A DNA stretch of 64,000 nt from Flavobacteriales bacterium (GTDB taxonomy: Bacteria; Bacteroidota; Bacteroidia; Flavobacteriales; UBA7312). The stretch covers positions 1 to 64,000 of the forward strand of contig JAQWJZ010000037.1 of assembly GCA_029248105.1 (NCBI GenBank), in the 5' to 3' direction. The stretch's first letter is position 1; each line of letters opens with the position of its first letter. Below, piece after piece: positions 44,401-53,448 of the stretch. A program made the position numbers and the translations under genes. The notes under the pieces are model-generated. The model searched no databases. It had not been told where the DNA came from and worked only from the letters and a program-made list of their open reading frames with translations.

Positions 44401-44613
44401 CAGAAAAGTGGAGATTCTTATATTCCAGATCGACTGTTGATTAAAGGAAAAGAAGTGCAGGTTATCGATTATAAAACAGGCTCTACTTCTCAAAAAAACA
44501 AACATAAAGAGCAAATAGACAATTATTCTAACTTATTGAAAATGATGGGCTTCAAAAAAGTATCTAAATTTATTATTTATACTGAACAAACCGAAAAAAT
44601 AGTGTCATGGTAA
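41476..44613 (+). CDS. addA: AddA-like ATP-dependent helicase/nuclease
   Basis: 1045 residues. UvrD/Rep-type helicase: Walker A SSAGSGKTYSL (residues 9-19), TFTNKAASEMKERV, Walker B DEFQDTS, GDAKQSIYRWRGGE, TVHKSKGLEFPIVF and LNVLYVAMTRPKH. A C-terminal PD-(D/E)xK nuclease motif follows (YIPDRLLI ... VIDYKTGS). It unwinds and resects double-strand breaks in a complex with AddB and loads RecA. The next gene overlaps it by 7 nt and encodes the AddB-like partner, so the two are translated together. Confidence 0.9.
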   Translation: MLKNLHIYRSSAGSGKTYSLVRNFIAMSLLGNEEHFNPRYFRHILAITFTNKAASEMKERVLSFISDLSKAKGLGNSNSFFAHIQEDTGLTDNEIQERSQQILTCILHNYTDLSISTIDKFVFKIVRTFAHDLQMAQAFDVEMDQEQLIQPAVSFLISRIGTNKELSNALVSFALTKADEGKSYNLESALEEFSKHLFIEKSEKFVESLSSTSISDCLEVKDEISREIHDFESVLLSKRNEFLSFCKDNSLEASHFTSKYFYNYFDNFKKRSADKFFPTPSVKKNIDKGVWYAKTIDEDKKVIIDQNIHVLTKLFDEVQQHLKKHFNSYIFNKLLYNNIFSIAVLNEISKELEQFKEENNIKHISEFNSAIAEIIRKEPAPFIYERLGERYHHFLIDEFQDTSVMQWHNLLPLVHNSLSEGHQNLIVGDAKQSIYRWRGGEVEQFIQLPQSIFQGELLPNTDEISQSIINASEEKFLNDNWRSDKEIVKFNNQFFGKLKGVVSEDLQKIYQGNEQNPKGNDGGYIHIDTLSKSTDFKQEVMDKIVAQIDVLTSKGYDLKDMAILCRTTKESREAAEALNTNGIDVLSDEALLINASKDVSFLLAILSFLHHTKDKVAITQITTYLYHRDGQEYDIHSLLNAIGKGDYLAFYNYINYLGIEFYPQRLWELPIYDLVERIIYVFELSSTDVYIQYFLDVVHKFSIKNSNSVTAFLEWWEKNNHKEGIIVPEDMDAVKVMTVHKSKGLEFPIVFIPFNWKIGKPSKQFWVDAKGKIKKMKVALLNNSKHLEHSEYAGIQKEEQQKALLDDLNVLYVAMTRPKHQLYIFTEKHKDLKKINSLSKLIGHYFEDYQGDFPIKIGQLTNKKFKPKEEEQALELDYTSTSNWRDVIHLKNNSNQLWDIDLDRQKWGSLLHEALSKIYFIDDKEQVVDNLERNGLLSQEMKLKLRSRIEELLNDEQIKPFFSSEWEVKTEQEILQKSGDSYIPDRLLIKGKEVQVIDYKTGSTSQKNKHKEQIDNYSNLLKMMGFKKVSKFIIYTEQTEKIVSW

Positions 44614-47357
44614 AGCCTTTTTTACAAGAATTAGCCAGTCAGATGATTGCCAAAGGCAATATGGAAAAGCTGACTATAGTTTTGCCATCTAAACGTTCTA
44701 TAGTATTCTTAAAGCATTATTTGGCACAAGAGATAGAACAACCTGTTTGGTTGCCTCGCATCTATTCCATTGAAGATTTTATCACTGAATTATCAGGCTT
44801 GAATACTTTGGATAATTTGAGCTTACAGTTCAGGCTTTATGATGTTTTTGATACCAATAGACCCGAAGATAACGACGATACTTTTGAGCAATTTCTAAAA
44901 TGGAGTCAAACCGTTTTGTATGACTTTAATGAAATGGATCGCTACTTGGTTGATCCTAAGCGTTTACTCACCAATCTAAGAGATATAAAGGAGTTAGAGC
45001 AATGGAGTTTGAACAGTGCCGAGCTTACACCATTTCAAGAAAAATACGTAACATTCTTTGGGTATTTGTACGAGTGGTATGAAGTATTTACGCAATCTTT
45101 GAAAGCAGATAATTTAGCTTATCAGGGTTTGGTTTATCGACATGCGGCCGAGCAGATAATCGATATAAAGCACGATTTTGATGAGGTTTGGTTTGTGGGG
45201 TTGAATGCCCTTACTACCGCAGAAAATCAGATTATCAATCATTTTGTTAATCATAAAAATGCACGTTTGATATGGGATGCCGATAGCTATTATGTCAATA
45301 ATGATAAACACGAGGCTGGTTTATTCTTGCGACAACATTTTAAACTATGGGGCACTCAGAAATTGAGTCGCTTTTATGAGGATGAAAAGCATATTGAAGT
45401 GATAGGTTGTGCCAAAAATGTAGGGCAGACCAGGGCGGCTGGTCAGCTTTTAGAAACATTAGGCAGTAGTAACGATACAGCCATTGTCCTTGCTGATGAA
45501 AATTTATTATTTCCTGTTTTGAACAATTTGCCCCAATCAGTAGATGCATTCAATATTACAATGGGTGCACCCATCAGCAGTACTCCATTATTTAGTTTGG
45601 TAGATATCCTTTTTCAAACTCATCTCAGGAAGATTCAATACGGACAAAACAAATACCATGCTCAGGATTTGATTAAGCTATTCCGTCACCCTTATTTTAG
45701 TCGAATGTTCAATCCTGACTTTTTGGGTAAGATACAATCCTTTTTACGTCATAAAAAAGTGATTTTTGTTTCGACTACTGCTATTAAAAAATCGCTAGAT
45801 AACCCACAAGAATGGGACGTCTTGGGTGCACTTTTGGGTGACTGGTCAGATCCTAAACTAGCTATTCATTCTGTAAAACAGCTTTTAGATGCTTTAAAGC
45901 ATAGGCTTTTAAACGAGAAAGCTAGTGTAGAATCGGAAATATTGTTTGCGTTTTATAAATCGATACAAGTACTAGAAAATCATCTCTTGGATTTCAAATC
46001 CGAAATGGATTTAAAGACGCTTAGAGCTATTTTCTTCCAGATTATAGGTAAAGAGTCAATAGCCTTTATGGGAGAGCCTCTAAACGGCTTACAGATGATG
46101 GGTGTGTTAGAGTCACGAACGCTTGATTTTAAAAATCTCATTATGCTAAGCGTTAATGAGGAAAAGCTACCAGCAGGTAAATCGGTCAATTCCTTCATTC
46201 CATATATCTTAAAAAAGTATTTTAAGATGCCTACCCATGAAGAAAGGGATGCTATTTTTGCTTATCACTTTTACAGACTACTCCAACGTTCCGAACGTAT
46301 TTACCTTTTGTACAACACCCAAAACGACGAGTTTGGTAGTGGAGAAAGAAGCCGATTCATCACTCAACTCTTAAACGAATACCAAGCAGGTACTATTCAA
46401 CAACGCATACTGCATTCAGAAGTTACAGCGCTAACCGAAGTACAGCCTTTGGAAATTCCTAAATCTAAAGAGGTTCAAGACTTGATACTACAATGGGCCT
46501 CCAAACGAGTGTCGCCAACGGCACTTTCTACTTTTGTGAATTGTAAACTGCAGTTTTATTTCAAATACATTGCTAAAATACGGGTTGAAAATGATTTGGT
46601 AGAATTTATGGAGGCTAACGATTTTGGTTCTATTATTCATGACGCTCTATTTCAGGCTTATTTGCCCCATTTAGATTTCGAATTGACAAGAGAAAAGTTA
46701 GATAGTATAGAGCAAGATACATTGGATTTCATTGCTGAAGGTTTTGAAAAAGAAGTGGGACAACGCATGCACCAAGGGAAAAACCATTTGATTTGGCAAG
46801 TAGCTAAGCGTTTGACAAGTAATTATTTTGATAAAGAAAGGCAATGCGTTCAGGATAGTGACGAAGCTTTGAAAGTATTAGAAGTTGAACGTTCGTTAGA
46901 ACATCAGCTTGAAGTAGATGGTGTTCAATTTAATGTTTTTGGTAATGTAGATAGGGTAGATGTAATAGGTGATGCTGTTCGTATTGTCGATTATAAATCG
47001 GGCAAGGTAGAGCAAAAAGATTTGACTTTTAAGGACTTTTCAGAATTGATAACTGATTCTAAAAAAGCCAAAGCCTTTCAACTAATGACCTACGCTTATT
47101 TGTATGCCAAGAGTAATCTGCAAGAAGATATTTCTTTCACTGTTGGCAATTATTCTTTTAGGAATTTGGAAAATGGACTAATACTTGTGAAGCAAGATAA
47201 AACCCCATTGAAAATCAACGCACTAGTCGTTCAAGAATTTGAAAAACAATTACAACTGCTTTTATCTACTGTTCTTGATGAAGATACCGAATTTACTCCG
47301 ACTAAAGATATAGATGCCTGTCAATGGTGTGATTTCAAAAAAGTGTGTGGAAGGTAG
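44607..47357 (+). CDS. addB: AddB-like nuclease subunit with Fe-S cluster cysteines
   Basis: 916 residues. LTIVLPSKRSIVFLKHYL at the N-terminus is the degenerate helicase part without an intact Walker A. The C-terminal region is a PD-(D/E)xK nuclease (FGSIIHDALFQAYL, VDRVDVIGDAVRIVDYKSGK). Four Cys for an iron-sulfur cluster are placed around it (FVNCKLQFYFKY and CQWCDFKKVCGR). It pairs with AddA for end resection. A weak terminator-like hairpin follows the stop codon. Confidence 0.88.
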   Translation: MVKPFLQELASQMIAKGNMEKLTIVLPSKRSIVFLKHYLAQEIEQPVWLPRIYSIEDFITELSGLNTLDNLSLQFRLYDVFDTNRPEDNDDTFEQFLKWSQTVLYDFNEMDRYLVDPKRLLTNLRDIKELEQWSLNSAELTPFQEKYVTFFGYLYEWYEVFTQSLKADNLAYQGLVYRHAAEQIIDIKHDFDEVWFVGLNALTTAENQIINHFVNHKNARLIWDADSYYVNNDKHEAGLFLRQHFKLWGTQKLSRFYEDEKHIEVIGCAKNVGQTRAAGQLLETLGSSNDTAIVLADENLLFPVLNNLPQSVDAFNITMGAPISSTPLFSLVDILFQTHLRKIQYGQNKYHAQDLIKLFRHPYFSRMFNPDFLGKIQSFLRHKKVIFVSTTAIKKSLDNPQEWDVLGALLGDWSDPKLAIHSVKQLLDALKHRLLNEKASVESEILFAFYKSIQVLENHLLDFKSEMDLKTLRAIFFQIIGKESIAFMGEPLNGLQMMGVLESRTLDFKNLIMLSVNEEKLPAGKSVNSFIPYILKKYFKMPTHEERDAIFAYHFYRLLQRSERIYLLYNTQNDEFGSGERSRFITQLLNEYQAGTIQQRILHSEVTALTEVQPLEIPKSKEVQDLILQWASKRVSPTALSTFVNCKLQFYFKYIAKIRVENDLVEFMEANDFGSIIHDALFQAYLPHLDFELTREKLDSIEQDTLDFIAEGFEKEVGQRMHQGKNHLIWQVAKRLTSNYFDKERQCVQDSDEALKVLEVERSLEHQLEVDGVQFNVFGNVDRVDVIGDAVRIVDYKSGKVEQKDLTFKDFSELITDSKKAKAFQLMTYAYLYAKSNLQEDISFTVGNYSFRNLENGLILVKQDKTPLKINALVVQEFEKQLQLLLSTVLDEDTEFTPTKDIDACQWCDFKKVCGR

Positions 47358-47359
47358 TC

Positions 47360-47383
47360 GATTGACTTTTTCAATCAATTTTT
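47360..47383 (+). terminator. weak terminator-like hairpin after addB
   Basis: GATTGA and TCAATC form a 6-bp stem around a 5-nt T-rich loop, followed by AATTTTT. Short stem, so low confidence. Confidence 0.35.
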
Positions 47384-47482
47384 AAGATCATCATTAATTA
47401 CGCATAAATCTTTTATGAACTGTTGTTTATCTTTTGGTAAGATAATTTGGTAGGATATTTTTTCATGTTTAGGTTTATTCAT
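47375..47482 (-). CDS. possible 35-residue peptide
   Basis: Opens at ATG 47482 and ends at TGA 47375. MNKPKHEKISYQIILPKDKQ is the start of the peptide. Lys-rich, no membrane segment, no family recognised, and no clear promoter. It fills the only non-overlapping gap between convergent protein-coding genes. It may be a chance open frame. Confidence 0.25.
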   Translation of the reverse strand: MNKPKHEKISYQIILPKDKQQFIKDLCVINDDLKN

Positions 47483-47603
47483 TAGTTTATAAATTCCTTA
47501 AAGAGGTGCTAATGACTTTTCTAATACAAAAGGTGTGAAATGTAAAAAATAGGGGCAATTCATAGCTTAATGCTTTAAGTTTTACAAATGTAAGAATAAT
47601 AAA

Positions 47604-48422
47604 TTACTCTTTAAAAAGAAGAGGAGCAACGTCAGAATGATAATCTACAATAAGGTGTTGTAGTCCTATTTCTATTGCATTTTGAGTGTTGTATTTATCA
47701 ATACCATAAACGATTTTTCTTTCTAATAAGTTCTCTTTTTTTAGGAAATCGATATGCGATTCGTCAACCTCAGAATAGAAACTTGCTAAATAGTTAGGTT
47801 CAACGGCTTGTGGTATAAGGTAGTAGGTCCATTCCTTACCCTTGTTGAACCCCTCTAATACGGTTTTGATCTTGGGGTTGTGGTATTTTAAATAGGCCAG
47901 AAATAAGATGTTAGCATCGGCAACCAATACATTATCATAGGTTTGATATTTATTTAATAAAGCGATTAAGCTATCTGCTATGCTTTTGTTGGTTGATTTT
48001 ATATCCAGATAAATATGATCAAATTGTGACGATTCTTTTAATAGCTCTTCCAATGACAATGTTTTTTGTGTAGTAGCTTTCGAATTATGAATGATGTTAT
48101 GTTTTTGTATATCTGACCATTTTAGCTCATTGATATTTTTTTCAATACCTAAAAGTCGATTGGCATTTTTGTCGTGAAAAATAAGCAGTTTGTGGTCTTT
48201 GCTCATTTGAACATCTGTTTCAATAGATTTAAACCCTAAAACTTTGGATTGTTCAAAGCTATCCCATGAGTTTTCGGCTAAATGTGGCAGCCCTCTGTGA
48301 GCAAAAATCATTTTATTTTTTGAAGTAGTATCGTGTATATTGTCTTTCTTGCCGAATTTCACAAAGGAAATCAATAACAAGACGGCGCAAATAAAAAGCA
48401 CACTTTTTAAAACTAACTTCAT
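47604..48422 (-). CDS. glycerophosphodiester phosphodiesterase
   Basis: 272 residues from ATG 48422; an earlier ATG at 48449 adds 9 residues before the hydrophobic N-terminus (LVLKSVLFICAVLLLISF). A GDPD TIM barrel with IFAHRGLPHLAENSWDSFE (HRG...E...N), SIETDVQMSKD (ExD metal ligands) and LLIFHDKNANRLLG (second His). It hydrolyses glycerophosphodiesters to glycerol 3-phosphate; the membrane-anchored or secreted position suggests use of external lipid head groups. Monocistronic. Confidence 0.88.
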   Translation of the reverse strand: MKLVLKSVLFICAVLLLISFVKFGKKDNIHDTTSKNKMIFAHRGLPHLAENSWDSFEQSKVLGFKSIETDVQMSKDHKLLIFHDKNANRLLGIEKNINELKWSDIQKHNIIHNSKATTQKTLSLEELLKESSQFDHIYLDIKSTNKSIADSLIALLNKYQTYDNVLVADANILFLAYLKYHNPKIKTVLEGFNKGKEWTYYLIPQAVEPNYLASFYSEVDESHIDFLKKENLLERKIVYGIDKYNTQNAIEIGLQHLIVDYHSDVAPLLFKE

Positions 48423-48484
48423 TATGAATCGTGTTAAAGGAAGATGCAATTTACATCAATCTTCTCTAATAAAAGGTCTGAGAA

Positions 48485-48516
48485 TAAAAAACCCACTCTA
48501 TTGCTAGAGTGGGTTT
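48485..48516 (-). terminator. intrinsic terminator of tRNA-Glu
   Basis: A 12-bp perfect stem (AAACCCACTCTA with TAGAGTGGGTTT), 4-nt loop, and a T-run on the minus strand, starting 1 nt after the tRNA 3' end. Confidence 0.9.
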
Positions 48517-48517
48517 G

Positions 48518-48589
48518 CAGCCCCTAGGAGAATCGAACTCCTGTTTCCAGGATGAAAACCTGGCGTCCTAACCACTAGACGAAGGGGCC
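48518..48589 (-). tRNA. tRNA-Glu (UUC)
   Basis: 72 nt on the minus strand. Acceptor GGCCCCT pairs with AGGGGCT (first pair G-U). Anticodon arm CCAGG, loop TTTTCAT, CCTGG gives anticodon UUC (Glu). T-arm CAGGAGTTCGATTCTCCTA. CCA is not encoded. Confidence 0.95.
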
Positions 48590-48670
48590 AGTGTGTTAGT
48601 CCTTAAAAAAGGCGAGTGCAAATATAATATCTTTTGTATTTCTACAAAGAAGTTGCATAAAAAAAAGAAA

Positions 48671-49342
48671 TTATTTTTCGTTTCTGAATTTGAAACCTAG
48701 TTTTTTAGCTGTTTTAAGCTTCATATTCTGGCTCATTTCCTTGATTTGGTGCAGACTTACTACTTGCACATCTTTGTATGGAGGAGTAATAAGCTCAAAG
48801 TCCATAGCATGAAGCATCAGCTCTTGAACGATATTTTTTAAAGTGTCTTTGTTGAGTGTATCGTTTTGGAAATCATTATGTAAAAAACTCATTCTTCCAT
48901 TGCCGTCAGTAAAAAAATGTTTGTCTTTATTGATAAATACCCTCCCTATTAAATAGCCTAAATCATTGACTCTGTTGTATTTGAAACTGTCACTCAAGAA
49001 ATTGTAAACATTAATAACTCCGCAATAAGCCCTGTATTCGTCTTCTTTGACATAGCTGCTGTTCCATATTTGGTGGCTTTTGTCAAAAGAAAAGGTATTG
49101 CTGTGCATGTGAAAGATTAGTATGTCGCCAGAAAATTTAAACTCTATTTCAAACTCGCCTTTGTCGGTGTGTTTGATTTCTACGTGCTTATCAACAGGAG
49201 ATACTTCTTGATTTAACTCCTCTGATAATTCGCTAATTACTTCTTTAAGTAAATCAAAAAATGATTTGCAAACTCTGTAAACTTCTTGTTTAGCAGCAGC
49301 TTTTTGAGTGAGTTTGTTTATTATTTTTTCTGATGAATCCAT
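48671..49342 (-). CDS. hypothetical protein coupled to proS
   Basis: 223 residues. Not recognised. No signal peptide or membrane segment. Contains a long N-terminal helical region (KQEVYRVCKSFFDLLKEVI), an alpha/beta-like centre (HVEIKHTDKGEFEIEFKFSG) and a basic C-terminal tail (MKLKTAKKLGFKFRNEK). The start codon overlaps the stop of proS (TAATG), implying coupled translation with prolyl-tRNA synthetase. Function unknown. Confidence 0.7.
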   Translation of the reverse strand: MDSSEKIINKLTQKAAAKQEVYRVCKSFFDLLKEVISELSEELNQEVSPVDKHVEIKHTDKGEFEIEFKFSGDILIFHMHSNTFSFDKSHQIWNSSYVKEDEYRAYCGVINVYNFLSDSFKYNRVNDLGYLIGRVFINKDKHFFTDGNGRMSFLHNDFQNDTLNKDTLKNIVQELMLHAMDFELITPPYKDVQVVSLHQIKEMSQNMKLKTAKKLGFKFRNEK

Positions 49343-50817
49343 TAGTATGCTTTAGCAAATATTACTTTTTGTGTAGAAGGTTGTTTACTGTAAATACATT
49401 GCCCTTCTTCTTTTTTATTGTTCAAAGGAATACAGCGAATGGTAGCTTTAGTTTCTTCTTTTATTTTTTGTTCTGTTTCGTCAGTACCATCCCAGTGGGC
49501 GTAAACAAAGCCAGCATCTTTACCAATAAGTTCCTTAAAATGTTCCCAATCTGTAGCATGATGGGTATTGTCATCTCTATATGTTTGAGCTTTCAATAAT
49601 AAGGTTTCTTGAATCTTCTCCAACAAATTATCTACCTTATTGCTTAGATCATCAATACTAACGGTTTCTTTTTCTAAAGTATCACGTCTAGCTAGTTCTA
49701 CGGTTCCATTTTCTAAATCTCTAGGTCCAATGGCTATACGTAATGGCACTCCTTTGAATTCGTATTCAGCAAATTTCCACCCTGGCTTATGAGTATCTCT
49801 ATTGTCGTATTTGATAGATATGCCAATTTTCTCTAAATCTTTTTTAATCTGTTGTGCCTTTTCACTAATCTGATTGAGTTGTTCTTCTCCTTTGTAAATT
49901 GGGACTATAACCACTTGGTAAGGCGCTAGCTTTGGTGGTAATACTAGACCATGATCGTCAGAATGTGTCATCACTAAGGCTCCCATCAATCGAGTGGAAA
50001 CGCCCCACGAGGTAGCCCAAACGTGTTCTTGTTTTCCTTCCTTGCTGGTAAACTTCACGTCAAATGCTTTAGCAAAATTTTGACCTAAGAAGTGAGAAGT
50101 ACCTGCTTGTAAAGCTTTGCCGTCTTGCATAAGAGCTTCAATACAATAGGTTTCCAAAGCACCAGCAAAACGTTCGTTAGCACTTTTCAAACCTTTAATT
50201 ACAGGCATAGCCATAAAGTCTTCCGCAAAGCGAGCATAAACCTCAATCATTTGTTCGGTTTCGTCAATAGCTTCTTGCTTAGTAGCATGAGCAGTATGTC
50301 CTTCTTGCCAAAGGAATTCTGCCGTTCTCAAAAACAAACGTGTTCTCATTTCCCAACGTACTACATTGGCCCACTGGTTTACAAGAATTGGCAAATCTCG
50401 GTATGATTCTATCCATCCTTTGTATGTATCCCAAATGATAGTTTCTGAAGTTGGACGAACGATTAATTCTTCTTCCAGCTTGGCATCAGGATCTACCACA
50501 ACACCTTTTCCGTCCTCGCTGTTTTTTAGTCTATAATGAGTGACAACCGCACATTCTTTGGCAAAGCCTTCCACGTGTTCGGCTTCTTTACTCAAATATG
50601 ACTTGGGTATAAATAAGGGGAAATAAGCATTAGAGTGTCCTGTTTCTTTAAACATTCTATCCAACTCTTGCTGCATCTTTTCCCAAATAGCAAACCCATA
50701 GGGCTTGATAACCATACAGCCTCTAACACCAGAGTTTTCAGCTAAGTCAGCCTTCACCACTAATTCATTATACCATTTTGAATAATCTTCTGCTCTGGAC
50801 GTAAAATTCTTTGCCAT
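49342..50817 (-). CDS. proS: prolyl-tRNA synthetase (short, eukaryotic/archaeal type)
   Basis: 491 residues. Class II synthetase: motif 1 region [20 protein letters not shown], motif 2 [27 protein letters not shown], motif 3 [20 protein letters not shown], then an anticodon-binding domain ([10 protein letters not shown]) and a C-terminal extension ending AKAY. The bacterial editing insertion is absent, as expected for the short ProRS group. It charges tRNA-Pro with proline. Cotranscribed with the following unknown gene. Confidence 0.96.
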   Translation of the reverse strand: MAKNFTSRAEDYSKWYNELVVKADLAENSGVRGCMVIKPYGFAIWEKMQQELDRMFKETGHSNAYFPLFIPKSYLSKEAEHVEGFAKECAVVTHYRLKNSEDGKGVVVDPDAKLEEELIVRPTSETIIWDTYKGWIESYRDLPILVNQWANVVRWEMRTRLFLRTAEFLWQEGHTAHATKQEAIDETEQMIEVYARFAEDFMAMPVIKGLKSANERFAGALETYCIEALMQDGKALQAGTSHFLGQNFAKAFDVKFTSKEGKQEHVWATSWGVSTRLMGALVMTHSDDHGLVLPPKLAPYQVVIVPIYKGEEQLNQISEKAQQIKKDLEKIGISIKYDNRDTHKPGWKFAEYEFKGVPLRIAIGPRDLENGTVELARRDTLEKETVSIDDLSNKVDNLLEKIQETLLLKAQTYRDDNTHHATDWEHFKELIGKDAGFVYAHWDGTDETEQKIKEETKATIRCIPLNNKKEEGQCIYSKQPSTQKVIFAKAY

Positions 50818-50940
50818 TTTTTAATTTGAAAGTTTGTTTGTAATTTTACACATAATAATGCGTTATCTATAAAGCTAAGCAAAATTAAACTTTTTGATGA
50901 ATTGCCTAAAGATAATCCGTATCATTTAAATTATACCATT

Positions 50941-51975
50941 ATGAAAACCATTCAGCTACTTTTGTTATCCATTGTTTTGATTCTTTCTTCTTGTATTACT
51001 ATCGAGACAACTTCTTCGGGTTTTAAGGATGAAATCTATTACACTGCAAATCAATATGCTGAAGTAGCACAGAAAGAAGAGCAAGAGCAACAAGCTTATT
51101 TGCAAGAAGACGAACCGCAAGAGCAAGAAAATGAAGAAAACTATTATGATGAATATTCTTCTGACGATTATTATGACTACGGTTATTCTGCTCGTTTAAG
51201 ACGTTTTCATGGTCCTACATTTGGTTTTGGATATTACAATAACTACTACACCAATTCTTTTTGGTATTCAGGTTATCCCTCGCATTGTGGGGTAAGTATC
51301 TATTATGGTTATAACTTTTGGAATCCGTATTATCATGACCCTTTTTACAGCTTTTATGCTTACGGTTCATACCATTACAACCCTTTTTACTATAACCATT
51401 TCCATCATCATCATTATGGACACCATAACGATATCTACGCCTACAATTCATATCCTAGCTACTACAATTCTTACGATAATAACAGTGTTTATTATGGGCC
51501 TAGAGAAAATAACAAAAACAAAACGCCAGAAACTTTTGCAAATCGCTATATAAGTGAGGTAAAAAATAGAGCTCCTTTACAAGCTAGTAAAGTCAATGAT
51601 TTTGATAAAAAGCCTAACTATACGGTTCAACCTTCTAATGTATTTAATAACAAAAGACCGACATCAACTGATCAAATCAATTCAAATTTAGATAATAAGG
51701 TTAACCCCAATTATAGTATATCTAAAAACCCTAATTATTCTAAGCCTGCTAATAGTAAACCTTCCGGTAATTCTACTTTTAGTAAGCCATCGACTAATAA
51801 AAAACCTAGTAATTATTCCAAGCCTTCTTATTCAAAACCAATTAAAGAAAAGAAGCCTAACGATTATAATAAACCTAGACCCACCAGAACATATTCTAAA
51901 CCTTCGTCAAACCCTTCACCTCGAAATTCCTCCCCAAGTAGAGGAGGATCTAATAGAAGTAGAAGCCCAAGATAA
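50941..51975 (+). CDS. Tyr/His-rich lipoprotein with low-complexity tail
   Basis: 344 residues from ATG 50941; an ATG at 50902 would put 13 residues before the signal peptide. Lipobox LSSC. Residues about 40-80 are Glu/Gln-rich (KEEQEQQAYLQEDEPQEQEN), 85-175 are Tyr/His/Gly-rich (FGYYNNYYTNSFW, YNHFHHHHYGHH), and the rest is a Lys/Pro/Ser/Asn tract (SKPSGNSTFSKPS). The composition suggests an extended surface protein that may bind metal at its His cluster. It lies 9 nt before the FadL/OmpP1-like gene, and the pair is probably an operon. Confidence 0.75.
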   Translation: MKTIQLLLLSIVLILSSCITIETTSSGFKDEIYYTANQYAEVAQKEEQEQQAYLQEDEPQEQENEENYYDEYSSDDYYDYGYSARLRRFHGPTFGFGYYNNYYTNSFWYSGYPSHCGVSIYYGYNFWNPYYHDPFYSFYAYGSYHYNPFYYNHFHHHHYGHHNDIYAYNSYPSYYNSYDNNSVYYGPRENNKNKTPETFANRYISEVKNRAPLQASKVNDFDKKPNYTVQPSNVFNNKRPTSTDQINSNLDNKVNPNYSISKNPNYSKPANSKPSGNSTFSKPSTNKKPSNYSKPSYSKPIKEKKPNDYNKPRPTRTYSKPSSNPSPRNSSPSRGGSNRSRSPR

Positions 51976-51984
51976 ACACACATT

Positions 51985-53448
51985 ATGAGAAAGAATCTAT
52001 TAAACTTAGTAGCAGTATTTGCAATTTTATCTTCCGTAGCTCAAACCCATGAAGACGCTTTGTTGTTTTCTGAAAACGCAGTTGTTGGTACTGCTCGTTC
52101 TGCGGCTATCTCCAATGCCTTTGGTGCTTTAGGTGCTGATATGTCAACATTGAGTAGTAACCCTGCCGGTTTAGGCGTTTATCAATCTTACGATTTTGCT
52201 TTTTCAATTAACTTTGGGGGTGTGGATATGGCTTCTTATTATTTAGGAAATAAAATCACGAATGGTTCAGGTAACTTTAATATCCCTTCCGTTGGTTTGG
52301 TTACTCCTATGAAGTCTAGTCCAACATCGGATTGGAGAAGAACTAATCTTGGATTTGCTTACAACACGACCAAGATTTTTAAGTCCAATACAATTCAAAG
52401 TGCCTATAATGCTAATTCTTCCTTAGTGGATGTGTTTTACTCTTTTGCAGATGGGTATATGCTAGATGATTTAGATCCATTTTTTGAATTAGGAGCGTTC
52501 GATACAGATTTGATTGATTTGCAAGTAGATTCCAATGGTTGGATTGACGATGGAAACTATTTTAGAGAGGTACAGACTGGTCAAGACCAATTTAAGCAAA
52601 CCCACACTTTTGGTTCTATGGGCGAGTTTGCTATAAGCTATGCGGGTTCGTATATGGAAAAGTTATATATAGGAGCAACGCTGGGCCTTACCTCAATTGA
52701 TTACACTAAAAAATCAAGATATAACGAAAGAAATTTTGCCGATACTGCTTCCAGCGTTGAATATTTTGATATGTATGAAAATCAATTCACTACTGGAGGT
52801 GGTATTAACCTTAAATTAGGTGCTATCTATAGAGCAAGCGATAATCTTAGGTTGGGTGTTGCTTGGCATTCACCGACTCTAAACGAATTGCACGACGAAT
52901 GGGAAATGGTCCTTAGAACTCAGCATAAAGACGACAGCACCTACTCATACACTTATACATCGCCATATGGTGTTTATGATTATACCATTACAACACCAAT
53001 GAAAGTGATAGGGTCGGCGGCTTTAATACTTGATAATATCGTGTTAAGTGCAGATTTAGAGTATGTCGATTATTCTACCATGAAAATAGATGGGGATGAT
53101 TTTGATTACTTCAATAATCAACAAAACATTATAGACGCTAATTACACATCTGTTGTTAATGGTCGTTTTGGTGCTGAACTTAATTTATCTCCTTTTGTTC
53201 TTCGTGCCGGATATGCTCAGGTAAAAAATCCTTACTCAGAAACATCTAACCTCAATACTTATAGAGATGAGCGTAAATCTTACTCTTTTGGTTTAGGTAA
53301 AAGAAATCAGTTTAGTTATATCGATTTGGCTTATGTTTTTTCAGAATATTCTAATTCTGAATCTTTGTACAACACCTATTTTGAACCCGCTCATAGAGTA
53401 ACAAAAACAGCATACAACTTCATCTTTACAATGGGTTGGAAGTTTTAG
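51985..53448 (+). CDS. outer-membrane transporter, OmpP1/FadL/TodX family
   Basis: 487 residues. Signal peptide ending SVAQ, then the FadL-family start DALLFSENAVVGTARSAAISN, followed by FGALGADMSTLSSNPAGLGVYQ, the plug-domain signature. Later strands alternate polar and hydrophobic residues and the protein ends with a terminal Phe (TMGWKF), a barrel-insertion signal. It imports hydrophobic compounds across the outer membrane; substrate unknown. Downstream of the Tyr/His-rich lipoprotein gene. Its stop interlocks with that of the TPR gene (TTAG). Confidence 0.88.
   Translation: MRKNLLNLVAVFAILSSVAQTHEDALLFSENAVVGTARSAAISNAFGALGADMSTLSSNPAGLGVYQSYDFAFSINFGGVDMASYYLGNKITNGSGNFNIPSVGLVTPMKSSPTSDWRRTNLGFAYNTTKIFKSNTIQSAYNANSSLVDVFYSFADGYMLDDLDPFFELGAFDTDLIDLQVDSNGWIDDGNYFREVQTGQDQFKQTHTFGSMGEFAISYAGSYMEKLYIGATLGLTSIDYTKKSRYNERNFADTASSVEYFDMYENQFTTGGGINLKLGAIYRASDNLRLGVAWHSPTLNELHDEWEMVLRTQHKDDSTYSYTYTSPYGVYDYTITTPMKVIGSAALILDNIVLSADLEYVDYSTMKIDGDDFDYFNNQQNIIDANYTSVVNGRFGAELNLSPFVLRAGYAQVKNPYSETSNLNTYRDERKSYSFGLGKRNQFSYIDLAYVFSEYSNSESLYNTYFEPAHRVTKTAYNFIFTMGWKF

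Noticed and set aside
41476-47357. AddA/AddB-like pair as an anti-phage defence module
   Set aside because: Motifs match the standard recombination nuclease pair, and no defence genes flank it.
47375-47482. 35-residue peptide as a confident gene
   Set aside because: It is short, lacks a promoter box and shows no family signature, so it is listed only at low confidence.
51215-51553. Open frames on both strands inside the Tyr/His-rich lipoprotein gene
   Set aside because: They arise from the low-complexity TAT/CAT-rich codons of the real gene and show no family features.
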